Assembly (NCBI RefSeq): GCF_039414295.1
Contig: NZ_JBCITM010000011.1
Location: 1 to 64,000 of the forward strand
Direction: 5' to 3'
Length of the DNA stretch: 64,000 bases
Source of the DNA: Anoxynatronum sibiricum
Lineage (GTDB): Bacteria > Bacillota > Clostridia > Peptostreptococcales > Tindalliaceae
Part shown: piece by piece, positions 44,781-52,410 of the stretch
How the letters are laid out: the number at the start of each line of letters is the position of its first letter
Position numbering within the stretch: the first letter of the stretch is position 1
Notes under the pieces: generated by a model
Told to the model about the DNA's origin: nothing
Seen by the model: the letters and a program-made list of their open reading frames with translations, nothing else
Databases searched by the model: none
Translations under genes and position numbers: made by a program

Positions 44781-45776
44781 ATGAGTCAGCTTCAAAGTAA
44801 TTTGTACGGCATTCCCCTCAAAAACCCCCTTGTAGCTGGTGCCTGCTCGTTGACCGCTCGGTCAGAGAAGGTTAAAGAGCTGGAAAATGCAGGTGTTGCT
44901 GCCATCGTAGTCAAATCTTTATTTGAGGAAGCCATCCAACTTGAAAAGTTCCAGCTGGATGAATCGCTTGAGCGTTATAATAATTTACATGCTGAAATGC
45001 TTACTCATTTTCCACACTTGGAACACGCCGGAGATAAAGAGCACTTGATAATGTTGGAAAAGATAAAGAAAAACGTCACTATTCCTGTGATTGCCAGTCT
45101 AAATGCGGTTACAACAGAAGGTTGGGTACAGTATGCAAAAGATATTGCAGCCACTGGCGTAGACGGTTTAGAACTAAACTTCTATTCTCTCCCAATACAC
45201 ATTGAAGTCTCTGCTGAAGAGTTGGAGAATGCTCAACTCAATGCTCTTAAAGCTGTCAAGGAAGCCATTTCGATCCCCGTGGGTGTCAAACTCAGCCCAT
45301 ACTACACACATCTGACAAATTTTGTCACCGCTCTTGAAGCAGCTGGAGCAGATGGAGTCACGTTGTTTAATCGCTTCTTTCAGCCTGAAATTGATATAAT
45401 ATCAGAACAAGAATCTGCGACTTTTTCCTTCAGTCAACCCGGAGACCACTTGCTTTCTCTTCGATGGACGGCACTGCTAAGCGATCGAATTAAGTGTCCT
45501 GTCACACTGAGTAAAGGTGTGCTAGACGATGAAGACATTATTGAAGCACTTCTTGCTGGCGCGTCTTCTGTGCAGATTGTTAGCGCATTATATAAAAATG
45601 GTATCCCTTATGTGCAGGAGATGGTGACTGGTATTGAAAAGTGGATGGAGCTGAAAGGTTATCAAACGATTGACGATTTTCGAGGTAAGATGAGCAAGAA
45701 AAAACAACAGGATCCATGGGCTTACGAACGTGTTCAATATATTGAAATGCTGTTAAAAAAAGGAACCCTCTTTTAA
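44781..45776 (+). CDS. Dihydroorotate dehydrogenase-like flavoprotein
   Basis: A 331-residue TIM-barrel FMN protein of the dihydroorotate dehydrogenase-like branch. It has the N-terminal GIPLKNPLVAGACSLT, an active-site-like loop LELNFYSLP (about 133-141) and the C-terminal phosphate-binding region LLAGASSVQIVSALY (about 257-271). No other pyrimidine genes are near and the substrate loop differs from true PyrD, so it is probably not the biosynthetic enzyme. GGAGGG lies eight bases before ATG. The FliL-like gene starts 25 bases later. Confidence 0.8.
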   Translation: MSQLQSNLYGIPLKNPLVAGACSLTARSEKVKELENAGVAAIVVKSLFEEAIQLEKFQLDESLERYNNLHAEMLTHFPHLEHAGDKEHLIMLEKIKKNVTIPVIASLNAVTTEGWVQYAKDIAATGVDGLELNFYSLPIHIEVSAEELENAQLNALKAVKEAISIPVGVKLSPYYTHLTNFVTALEAAGADGVTLFNRFFQPEIDIISEQESATFSFSQPGDHLLSLRWTALLSDRIKCPVTLSKGVLDDEDIIEALLAGASSVQIVSALYKNGIPYVQEMVTGIEKWMELKGYQTIDDFRGKMSKKKQQDPWAYERVQYIEMLLKKGTLF

Positions 45777-45801
45777 AGTACTCTAAAGGGAAGATAAACC
45801 T

Positions 45802-46230
45802 ATGAGATCTGATCAACTTAAAAAAAAGCAAGAATCGATAATGGTGTTGGTGATTGCGCTCCTGATAACATTCATGGCTGGCATTATTGTTTTTTTGACA
45901 GGCGTATCCGCAAATGACAGATCCATCACTTATTACAGCCAACCCATCACCATCTTGACTCAAACTGCTCCCGACAACGGCGGAAGGACTGCTTATGTAA
46001 AAATGACTTTCGTTTTGTCTTTTAATCAACGACGGCACCTTCACGATTCTGAATACAATGACGCTCAGATCCGTTCTCTGATTTCCGGTGAGTTGAATCG
46101 TTATTCTCCCAGTTCCTTACTGGAACCATTGGTGTTAGATCAAATGCAAGCTTCTATTCGATCAGTTTTGGCAGAAGACATGGGCTTAGACGCCAAAGGC
46201 GTTTTTCTTGACAGGATCACAGTGCAATGA
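45802..46230 (+). CDS. FliL-like single-pass membrane protein
   Basis: A 142-residue protein with one N-terminal membrane helix (about 14-36) and an outside domain of about 100 residues. The layout and the end (GVFLDRITVQ, compare FliL ends such as FTDFVIQ) resemble the flagellar stator-associated protein FliL, which belongs to the stomatin/SPFH-like fold. Similarity is weak and no flagellar gene is in the window. It lies close behind the dihydroorotate dehydrogenase-like gene. Confidence 0.5.
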   Translation: MRSDQLKKKQESIMVLVIALLITFMAGIIVFLTGVSANDRSITYYSQPITILTQTAPDNGGRTAYVKMTFVLSFNQRRHLHDSEYNDAQIRSLISGELNRYSPSSLLEPLVLDQMQASIRSVLAEDMGLDAKGVFLDRITVQ

Positions 46231-46271
46231 TTCAATCAATATTTTATTCGATACTGACAGGAGGTTATTTA

Positions 46272-46778
46272 ATGAAGAGCTCAAAAGAAATCATTGCCTT
46301 TGCAATGAACATGGAAAAACAGGGGCAGAAATTCTACGAAAGTTTTGCGGATCAGGTGGATCATCCTGAAGCCAAAAAATGGTTTGAAGTATTAGCCGAG
46401 ACAGAAAGAGAACATTACGAAATTCTCGAGAAACAGTATGAGCAACTTGACAATGATGGCACTTGGCTGCCTATTGAAAGCCTTACCGCTGATATGGATC
46501 CTGGTCTTTTCGAGAGTAGAAGCCAACGCGAACAGATTGAACCAGGTGATGCCAAACACAGTTTATCAGACTTATCTGTCTTGAGAATGGCTTATCTTAT
46601 TGAGAATGATTTTGCTGAGTTTTATAAAAAGGCCATGGATCAGGTATCTGACGAAGTTGGCAAACAGACACTCCGAACGCTTTTTGAATGGGAAAATGAA
46701 CACAGACGAACATTTTACAACGAGTATCGAAAAGCTATGGAATCGAATTGGTTTGAGCAAGGATTTTTTCCATTCTAA
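46272..46778 (+). CDS. Ferritin-like/rubrerythrin-type diiron protein
   Basis: A 168-residue four-helix-bundle protein of the ferritin-like superfamily. The metal-binding Glu/His pattern appears as NMEKQGQKFYESF (about 12-24), ETEREHYEILEKQY (about 51-64), LIENDFAEFYKKA (about 109-121) and FEWENEHRRTFYNE (about 139-152). There is no C-terminal rubredoxin domain. Such proteins usually handle peroxide or iron in anaerobes. The ATG at 46272 has AGGAGG seven bases upstream; an extension from 46227 overlaps the FliL-like gene and lacks a site. Confidence 0.88.
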   Translation: MKSSKEIIAFAMNMEKQGQKFYESFADQVDHPEAKKWFEVLAETEREHYEILEKQYEQLDNDGTWLPIESLTADMDPGLFESRSQREQIEPGDAKHSLSDLSVLRMAYLIENDFAEFYKKAMDQVSDEVGKQTLRTLFEWENEHRRTFYNEYRKAMESNWFEQGFFPF

Positions 46779-46823
46779 CCATAAAAGTCACCTATCCGTT
46801 GGTATGATTTAAGGAGGTGTTAC

Positions 46824-47159
46824 TTGGTGCCCGAACTTGCTGACCTCAAATGTTTACCTTGCAGTTTAGGGACTCCTCCCCTTGCCGGTGATGAACTGAA
46901 AACTTTTCTCGAACAGCTTGACTCTCAATGGATACTGGTAAATGATCACCATTTGGAACGAACCTTTACATTTAAAAACTTTCAGCAGGCTTTGGATTTC
47001 ACCAATGAAATCGGCCATTTGGCCGAAGATGAAGGTCATCATCCCAATATCTCATTGTCATGGGGCAAGGTGGTTCTCACTCTCTATACACATAAGATTG
47101 ATGGTTTAAGTGATGCAGATTTCGTTTTTGCAGCTAAAATTGACCGCATGCGATCTTAA
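46824..47159 (+). CDS. phhB: Pterin-4a-carbinolamine dehydratase
   Basis: A 111-residue protein of the PCD/DCoH family, which dehydrates 4a-hydroxytetrahydropterin. The family signature is clear: EDEGHHPNISLSWGKVVLTL (about 73-92) with the paired His, then THKIDGLSDADFVFAAKID. Genes for aromatic amino acid hydroxylases are not seen nearby; in anaerobes the protein may serve molybdopterin-related or other pterin chemistry. The start is TTG (46824) with AAGGAGG six bases upstream, or the adjacent GTG (46827). Confidence 0.92.
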   Translation: MVPELADLKCLPCSLGTPPLAGDELKTFLEQLDSQWILVNDHHLERTFTFKNFQQALDFTNEIGHLAEDEGHHPNISLSWGKVVLTLYTHKIDGLSDADFVFAAKIDRMRS

Positions 47160-47178
47160 AAACCTGCCACTAATAGTC

Positions 47179-47228
47179 AATGCCTCTGAAAATGAGCGGT
47201 TGTAATTTTGCTCATGATCAGAGGCATT
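47179..47228. terminator. Bidirectional terminator between phhB and the beta-lactamase-like gene
   Basis: AATGCCTCTGA (47179-47189) pairs with TCAGAGGCATT (47218-47228), and an inner ATGAGC/GCTCAT stem continues it. T-rich sequence follows on the plus strand (GTTTTAT). Confidence 0.8.
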
Positions 47229-47231
47229 GTT

Positions 47232-48272
47232 TTATGAAATAATATCATAGATTCCTCTCATGATTTTACGGGTTGACGCTGTTTGCAAATTTGCCAACAC
47301 TATTATCGCCAAACCTTTGGAGGGAATCATTGCAAAAGTGGTGCGAAAGCCAATATCATTGCCTTCATGTCCGTAGAATGTTTGCTGGTCATACTGACTA
47401 ATAAACCATCCCAGACCAATCTGTTCCGCTTCTTTTATTTTCGCCTGTGGTGTCATCATTGTCATGAATGTACTGCATTTCAACACGGGTGATGGTTTAT
47501 TCTGCCACAAAGTCATCATGGAACAGGCAAACCGGCTTAGCTCTTCAACCGTGGAGTAGAGAGTGGAGCTTGGCCCATGAGCCCTGTTGTAAGGAAAAAC
47601 AGGGCTCACCCTTATCTTATTATCACCATCCTTTATATGCGGACTTACCAGGCGTTGCTGGTCAACCAATTTCATGATAAAATGACTGGATTTCATCTCC
47701 AGTGGATTCAATATATATTGCTTACAATAATCATCAAATGAGATGCCCGACTGGTAACTGACAATATCACCCAGTATTTCATAGGCGATATTGCTGTAAT
47801 TAAACCGCTCGCCTGGTCGTGACAGCAGGGAAATGTCAGTCTGGCTCATCACATATTCGTGGAGAGCAGCCTCGTCATCTCGAGCGAGTTCCCATTCGTA
47901 ATCATCACAATCGGGCATGCCTGAAGTATGGCTTAACAATTGCTTCAATGTAATTTCTTTTACCATGGGTTGTTCTGGTTTGAAATCTGGAAGATACCTG
48001 ATGAAGGGCTCGTCGAGATCCAAAACTCTTTGCTCCACAAACTGCATGACCGCAGTTGCAGTAAAAAGCTTGGATATCGATGCCATATGAAATATGGCAT
48101 CTGCTGACATTTCTTTATTACATGCATGATCAGCCCAACCATAACCTTTTTGCAGTTTTAGTTCGTGATTCAATACAATTCCAATAGACAGGCCAGGAAT
48201 ATCGCGATAATACATCTGATCTTTGATCAAATGATCTATCTCTTTGATGATATTATCCTGCATGGCTTTCAT
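47232..48272 (-). CDS. Serine beta-lactamase-like hydrolase (class C/PBP4* family)
   Basis: A 346-residue serine hydrolase of the beta-lactamase/D-alanyl-D-alanine carboxypeptidase family. The three motifs are S65-I-S-K68 in MASISKLF, YSN in RFNYSNIAYEILG (about 158-160) and HEG in FYGHEGND (about 310). It has no signal peptide, so it is probably a cytoplasmic esterase or peptidase rather than an antibiotic-resistance enzyme. GGAGGG is five bases before the ATG. Its first 20 bases overlap the end of the NAD(P)H-hydrate repair gene. Confidence 0.88.
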   Translation of the reverse strand: MKAMQDNIIKEIDHLIKDQMYYRDIPGLSIGIVLNHELKLQKGYGWADHACNKEMSADAIFHMASISKLFTATAVMQFVEQRVLDLDEPFIRYLPDFKPEQPMVKEITLKQLLSHTSGMPDCDDYEWELARDDEAALHEYVMSQTDISLLSRPGERFNYSNIAYEILGDIVSYQSGISFDDYCKQYILNPLEMKSSHFIMKLVDQQRLVSPHIKDGDNKIRVSPVFPYNRAHGPSSTLYSTVEELSRFACSMMTLWQNKPSPVLKCSTFMTMMTPQAKIKEAEQIGLGWFISQYDQQTFYGHEGNDIGFRTTFAMIPSKGLAIIVLANLQTASTRKIMRGIYDIIS

Positions 48273-49836
48273 TAAATCCCTCCTTCGTTTCCAGTCGGCG
48301 ATAGACCTCGGGTAAAGCGTTTATGATGTCGACTGCAGTTATTGATCGTTTACCAATGGCATCTGCCGCCACATCACCCGCTTTTCCATGGATCCAGCAG
48401 GCAGCTGACGCTGCCTGAAAGGGTTGCATTCCCTGTGCCAATAAAGAACCCACTATCCCGGCAAGTACATCACCACTTCCTGCTTTTGCCATTCCTTCAT
48501 TGCCCGTTGAGTTGATCACAGCTTCGCCGTCGGGCGAGGCAATGATAGTGCCTGCTCCTTTTAAAACCACATGAACACCCCATTCTTTAGCAGCTTCCAG
48601 AGCAGTCTGTAACCGGTTATTATTGACAGCATCAACACTCATACCAGTCAACCGTGCCATTTCTCCAGGATGCGGCGTGATGATCACCGGCAACTTAAGC
48701 TCTTTTAACAAATGAAGACGGTTCACCAGTAAATTCAGTGCATCTGCATCCAGCACCATAGGACAATCCACCTGTGCCAACAGACCTTCAAGCACTTCAG
48801 CCCATCCTTTCCCGTTTCCCCAGCCAGACCCTGCAACTATTGCTTGAGACCTGGACTTTTGATCATGCATCCATTTGATCCCTTCAGCGGAAAACCCGCC
48901 ATCCTCCCCTTCTTTCAGTGGAGTTGTGATGGCCTCCCATAATGTCTGCTCAAAAATGTGATTCAGAGATTCCTGAACCGCTATATTAATTAGTCCAGTT
49001 CCACTGAGCAGCGCTCCCCGGGCAGCCATGATAGCAGCGCCGGTATAGCCGATGCTACCGGCGATGACAAGCAGGCTTCCAAAAGTTCCTTTATGTGCGT
49101 TTTTGGGTCTATCCGGTAATAAATCTGCAATGTCTGACTCTGAAAGACGACGGGCAATATATGGTGTTTTCATCAGCAGGTCAGGCGGCAAGCCTATGTC
49201 TGCCACCGAAAGACTGCCATTGTATTCAGCTCCCGGGAAGCTCACATTCCCCACTTTTGGCAGTCCAAAAGAAACGGTTTTAGCGGCATCTACTGCTATT
49301 GCCATCACCTTCCCCGTATCTCCATGTATCCCCGAGGGAATATCCACCGCAAGAACAGGCGATGGGTGCCGATTGATCCATTGAATGACGTTATAGGTTC
49401 TTCCGGAAATTTGACGGGATATGCCAGTGCCCAGGATGGCATCAACAATTAAAAACCGGCCCGACTTCCAATTTTCCAACGCTTCCAACTGCTCCTTCTG
49501 ATCCTCATAGAACTCAGTCTCCAATCCCCACTTCAAAGCCATGTGATAGTTTGCCAGGGTATCGTCAGTAAACATTTCAGGCGCTGACAATAATAGGATC
49601 CGAACGGGAATACCCATCTCGTGAAAGTGTCGGGCTGCAGCCAATCCATCACCACCATTGTTGCCTGACCCACAACATACGAGTACGCCTGCAAGACCTT
49701 CAAGTGCCAATAATTCTTTTCCTGCGATTGCTACTGCCATTGCTGCCCTTTCCATGAGCAGAATGCTGGGCATCATATATTCACTAATGGCGCTATTATC
49801 GACTTGTTGCATCTGCTGGTTAGTCAGAATATTCAC
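48253..49836 (-). CDS. nnr: Bifunctional NAD(P)H-hydrate epimerase/dehydratase
   Basis: A 527-residue metabolite-repair enzyme. The N-terminal YjeF_N epimerase (about 1-215) has LVCCGSGNNGGDGLAAARH and LAVDIPSGIHGDTG; the C-terminal ADP-dependent dehydratase (about 225-510) has KGTFGSLLVIAGS and AKAGSGDVLAGIVGSLLAQG. Together they turn damaged NAD(P)H hydrates back into NAD(P)H. The GTG at 49834-49836 is chosen since GGAGG lies eight bases upstream; the longer frame to 49863 has no site. It follows the antiporter gene by 43 bases. Confidence 0.95.
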   Translation of the reverse strand: MNILTNQQMQQVDNSAISEYMMPSILLMERAAMAVAIAGKELLALEGLAGVLVCCGSGNNGGDGLAAARHFHEMGIPVRILLLSAPEMFTDDTLANYHMALKWGLETEFYEDQKEQLEALENWKSGRFLIVDAILGTGISRQISGRTYNVIQWINRHPSPVLAVDIPSGIHGDTGKVMAIAVDAAKTVSFGLPKVGNVSFPGAEYNGSLSVADIGLPPDLLMKTPYIARRLSESDIADLLPDRPKNAHKGTFGSLLVIAGSIGYTGAAIMAARGALLSGTGLINIAVQESLNHIFEQTLWEAITTPLKEGEDGGFSAEGIKWMHDQKSRSQAIVAGSGWGNGKGWAEVLEGLLAQVDCPMVLDADALNLLVNRLHLLKELKLPVIITPHPGEMARLTGMSVDAVNNNRLQTALEAAKEWGVHVVLKGAGTIIASPDGEAVINSTGNEGMAKAGSGDVLAGIVGSLLAQGMQPFQAASAACWIHGKAGDVAADAIGKRSITAVDIINALPEVYRRLETKEGFNESHAG

Positions 49837-49879
49837 AGTTATTACCTCCGCAATCACTGGCATCGTCTCGCCTGTCCAA

Positions 49880-50941
49880 CTACTTTACTGATATTTTAAA
49901 CAACGCAAACATCATGGTAACATATCCTATCAGTATTGCGACGGTATCCCATCCCAGGGTAAGGATTGTTCGCTTGGAACGATAAAAGAGTCCGATCACC
50001 GCAATGCTGCTCAAGATCATCGCAGTACCGGCAGTTAAAATGTGTTGCATACTGACAACTTGATACACAGATCCAGACACATATGCCAGATCTGTCACTA
50101 CTAGAATAAGAATATTAAAGATATTACTCCCTAAAACATTTCCCACTGCCATGTCATAGGCACCGATGCGAATGGCTGCAATGGCTGCCACCAATTCTGG
50201 CAGAGAGGTTGCTCCTGCCACCAGTAATGTGCCCACAAAAGTTTGTCCTAATCCTGTATTTTTTGCAATAACATCTGCATTGACAGATAATAGTATACCT
50301 GCTCCCACAATAACTATTCCCGAAAGGATAAAGCCTTTCACTGCTTTTTTTAAAGCATTTTTCCCATGGATTGCCTGCTGTTTATCTAAATTGCAACCAG
50401 ACAACTCCAGATTCCGATCTTTTTCTGAGTTGGCCTTTGATTCTTCAGGTAATCTTTGTCTTGTCTTTTCTTCATAGCGAACCATTAGAAAAGCAGAAAA
50501 CAGATAAAGAAACAATATCAAAATGCTATAACCACTTACCCATCCAATGGTTATATCAAAAACCTCATAGGGTGTGATCCATATGGCAAGCATGCTGATT
50601 CCTGTAAGCAATATCCCAAACATTGCTGTTAGAATATGACTATCTCTGACAATTTGAAGTAAACTGCCTTTTCCCTGAAACAAATCAACGATGGCAAGTA
50701 TCATCAAGTTAAAGGCATTGCTGCCATAAACATTACCAAAAGCAATATCTGGAGCGCCAATCATAGTGGCTGAAATGCTGCTGGCTAATTCTGGCAGACT
50801 GGTGACACTCGCTATTAAAATGCCACCCACCAGACCATGCCCGAGCTTTGTGTGGGCCGCCAGGGAGTCACCGTGGGCAGAAAGGCGGTTTCCTGCCAGA
50901 ATAACCAGTAGTGCACTTACCATAAACCAAATATATTCCAT
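49880..50941 (-). CDS. Calcium/sodium antiporter family protein (CaCA)
   Basis: A 353-residue membrane protein with about ten helices and the two inverted alpha-repeats of cation/Ca2+ exchangers: GGILIASVTSLPELASSISA (about 39-58) and GTLLVAGATSLPELVAAIAA (about 235-254), each followed by a GN-x-x-GSN motif. A hydrophilic loop (about 155-200) separates the halves, as in YrbG-type proteins. It should exchange Na+ or H+ for Ca2+. The ATG has GGGGAG five bases upstream; ten bases separate it from the FMN-binding gene before it. Confidence 0.92.
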   Translation of the reverse strand: MEYIWFMVSALLVILAGNRLSAHGDSLAAHTKLGHGLVGGILIASVTSLPELASSISATMIGAPDIAFGNVYGSNAFNLMILAIVDLFQGKGSLLQIVRDSHILTAMFGILLTGISMLAIWITPYEVFDITIGWVSGYSILILFLYLFSAFLMVRYEEKTRQRLPEESKANSEKDRNLELSGCNLDKQQAIHGKNALKKAVKGFILSGIVIVGAGILLSVNADVIAKNTGLGQTFVGTLLVAGATSLPELVAAIAAIRIGAYDMAVGNVLGSNIFNILILVVTDLAYVSGSVYQVVSMQHILTAGTAMILSSIAVIGLFYRSKRTILTLGWDTVAILIGYVTMMFALFKISVK

Positions 50942-50951
50942 TAAGTCTCCC

Positions 50952-51338
50952 CTATTCCGATAAAGCCACTTCTATGGCTTTCAAAATAACCCGACTGCTG
51001 TCAGTAGCTCCTGTTACCATATCAACGTCAAGGCTTTGAGCATGTAAAACATCACTAATAATTCCTTCAGCACGTTGACCACGATCATGTTCATGGATAA
51101 GTTGTATATCATGGATAGCTTCATCGATGATCACCACAGTCACTTCTGCATGAATCAACCCTACATCATATGTACCTGTATAGACCCCATCTTCCAGTTT
51201 TGTAAGATCAATGTCTTGTATTGATATTGCTTCGATTTGCTGTTGATACTGGTAATATAGAATACCTCGGTTGACAAAGGGAAAAGTAACTGCTGCCAGT
51301 ACTGCTACAATGAGTATTATCTTAATCCAGCCTTTCAC
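50952..51338 (-). CDS. Membrane-anchored FMN-binding domain protein
   Basis: A 128-residue protein with one N-terminal membrane helix (about 5-23) and an external FMN-binding domain (about 45-128). The C-terminal VDMVTGATDSSR resembles the flavinylation motif (S/T-G-A-T-x-S/T) in which FMN is attached covalently; here the acceptor position is Ser instead of the usual Thr. Such proteins carry electrons outside the membrane. AGGAGGTG lies just before the ATG. It begins the run to the antiporter, Nnr and hydrolase genes. Confidence 0.82.
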   Translation of the reverse strand: MKGWIKIILIVAVLAAVTFPFVNRGILYYQYQQQIEAISIQDIDLTKLEDGVYTGTYDVGLIHAEVTVVIIDEAIHDIQLIHEHDRGQRAEGIISDVLHAQSLDVDMVTGATDSSRVILKAIEVALSE

Positions 51339-51431
51339 ATATTCACCTCCTAAAAATCATTCAATCAGTGTTTCATTAAAAGTATGACTCATAAATGTAA
51401 CGCATTGGCTCATGCCTTATTATCGTCTATT

Positions 51432-51518
51432 CCCCTTTAGCTTGGATCACGTTTCCAGACTTCCTCTCAATCCCTCTCACCACGAAGCAGTCCCTGTCAC
51501 TTGTCGAGGGCTAAGGGG
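51432..51518. repeat. Imperfect inverted-repeat element in the korB-FMN-binding gene gap
   Basis: CCCCTTTAGC (51432-51441) is matched by GCTAAGGGG (51510-51518), one base of bulge apart, around about 70 bases containing TCCCTGTCACTTGTC. The last string resembles the short palindromic REP-type elements common in Bacillota, but only one copy is seen in this window. The rest of 51339-51543 shows no gene. Confidence 0.35.
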
Positions 51519-51543
51519 TACAACTGTGATTCAAGCAGTTCAA

Positions 51544-52410
51544 TCAAATGAGAAATCGATTCGTCCAGCGCGAAAACTGTTCTTCTGTTGATTCTGTCAT
51601 ATTCTTTGTCAACGGACTGTGTTGATTTAATCCGTGTCTGTCTTCAAATGTGGGTTGATCTGATTGGCGATAGATTAACCCTGTTATCAGTCCATTTGTC
51701 TCTCGCAGTATTCGAAGCGCCGAATCCACATTATCCGTTTGATGAGTCGACACTTCTGATACTTTCGTTAAGTTTTCACGAAACCAGCTATATGTGTTAG
51801 TTTTATTGTAAGTGATACAGGGACTGAATACCTGCACCAGCGAGAATCCTTTATGTTGAATGCCTTCAGCAATCAACGATACCAGTTCTTCCTGTTGTGC
51901 TGAAAAACCCTGTGCATAATAAGTGACACCCGCTCCCACAGCCAATAATCCTGGTTGTATTGGTTGATCCACCGACCCAGCAGGGGTTGTTTTCGTTTTG
52001 AGACCTGGCAGGCTCACCGGAGATACATGCCCTTTTGTAAGTCCGTATACCTGATTATTCATCACCACATAAGTTAAATCAACATTGCGGCGAATGGCAT
52101 GTAACGTGTGCCCTGCTCCAATGGCAAAACCATCACCGTCGCCACCCGCTGCCAACACTGTCAAGTCTCGATTTGCTAGTTTAATGCCTTGGGCAAGTGG
52201 CAGACTACGTCCATGAACACAATGAAACCCGTAAGTATTCATATAGCCAGATAAGCGTCCTGAGCATCCGATGCCACTGACCACGACCATTCGCTCCTGA
52301 GGGATTTCCAAACTGGCTGCAGCCAGTTGAATTGCACGAAGAACTGAAAAGTCGCCACACCCAGGACACCAGTTAGGCTTAATTCCATTACTGAAGTCTT
52401 TCATTTCCAT
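51544..52410 (-). CDS. korB: 2-oxoacid:ferredoxin oxidoreductase, beta subunit
   Basis: A 288-residue thiamine-diphosphate-binding subunit. Landmarks are WCPGCGDFSVLRA (about 14-26) with cluster Cys, SGIGCSGRLSGYMNTYG, and the ThDP/Mg motif GGDGDGFAIG (about 88) with MNNQVYGLTKG. Together with the fused gamma-alpha subunit it decarboxylates a 2-oxoacid, probably 2-oxoglutarate or a branched-chain oxoacid, and reduces ferredoxin. Start ATG 52410 is preferred (AAGGA 11 bases upstream); an ATG at 52404 overlapping the alpha TGA is an alternative. The missing ferredoxin subunit must be encoded elsewhere or not be needed. Confidence 0.9.
   Translation of the reverse strand: MEMKDFSNGIKPNWCPGCGDFSVLRAIQLAAASLEIPQERMVVVSGIGCSGRLSGYMNTYGFHCVHGRSLPLAQGIKLANRDLTVLAAGGDGDGFAIGAGHTLHAIRRNVDLTYVVMNNQVYGLTKGHVSPVSLPGLKTKTTPAGSVDQPIQPGLLAVGAGVTYYAQGFSAQQEELVSLIAEGIQHKGFSLVQVFSPCITYNKTNTYSWFRENLTKVSEVSTHQTDNVDSALRILRETNGLITGLIYRQSDQPTFEDRHGLNQHSPLTKNMTESTEEQFSRWTNRFLI

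Noticed and set aside
47232..48272. Beta-lactam resistance enzyme
   Set aside because: The SxxK, YxN and HxG motifs are shared by many esterases and peptidases, and there is no signal peptide; resistance cannot be claimed.
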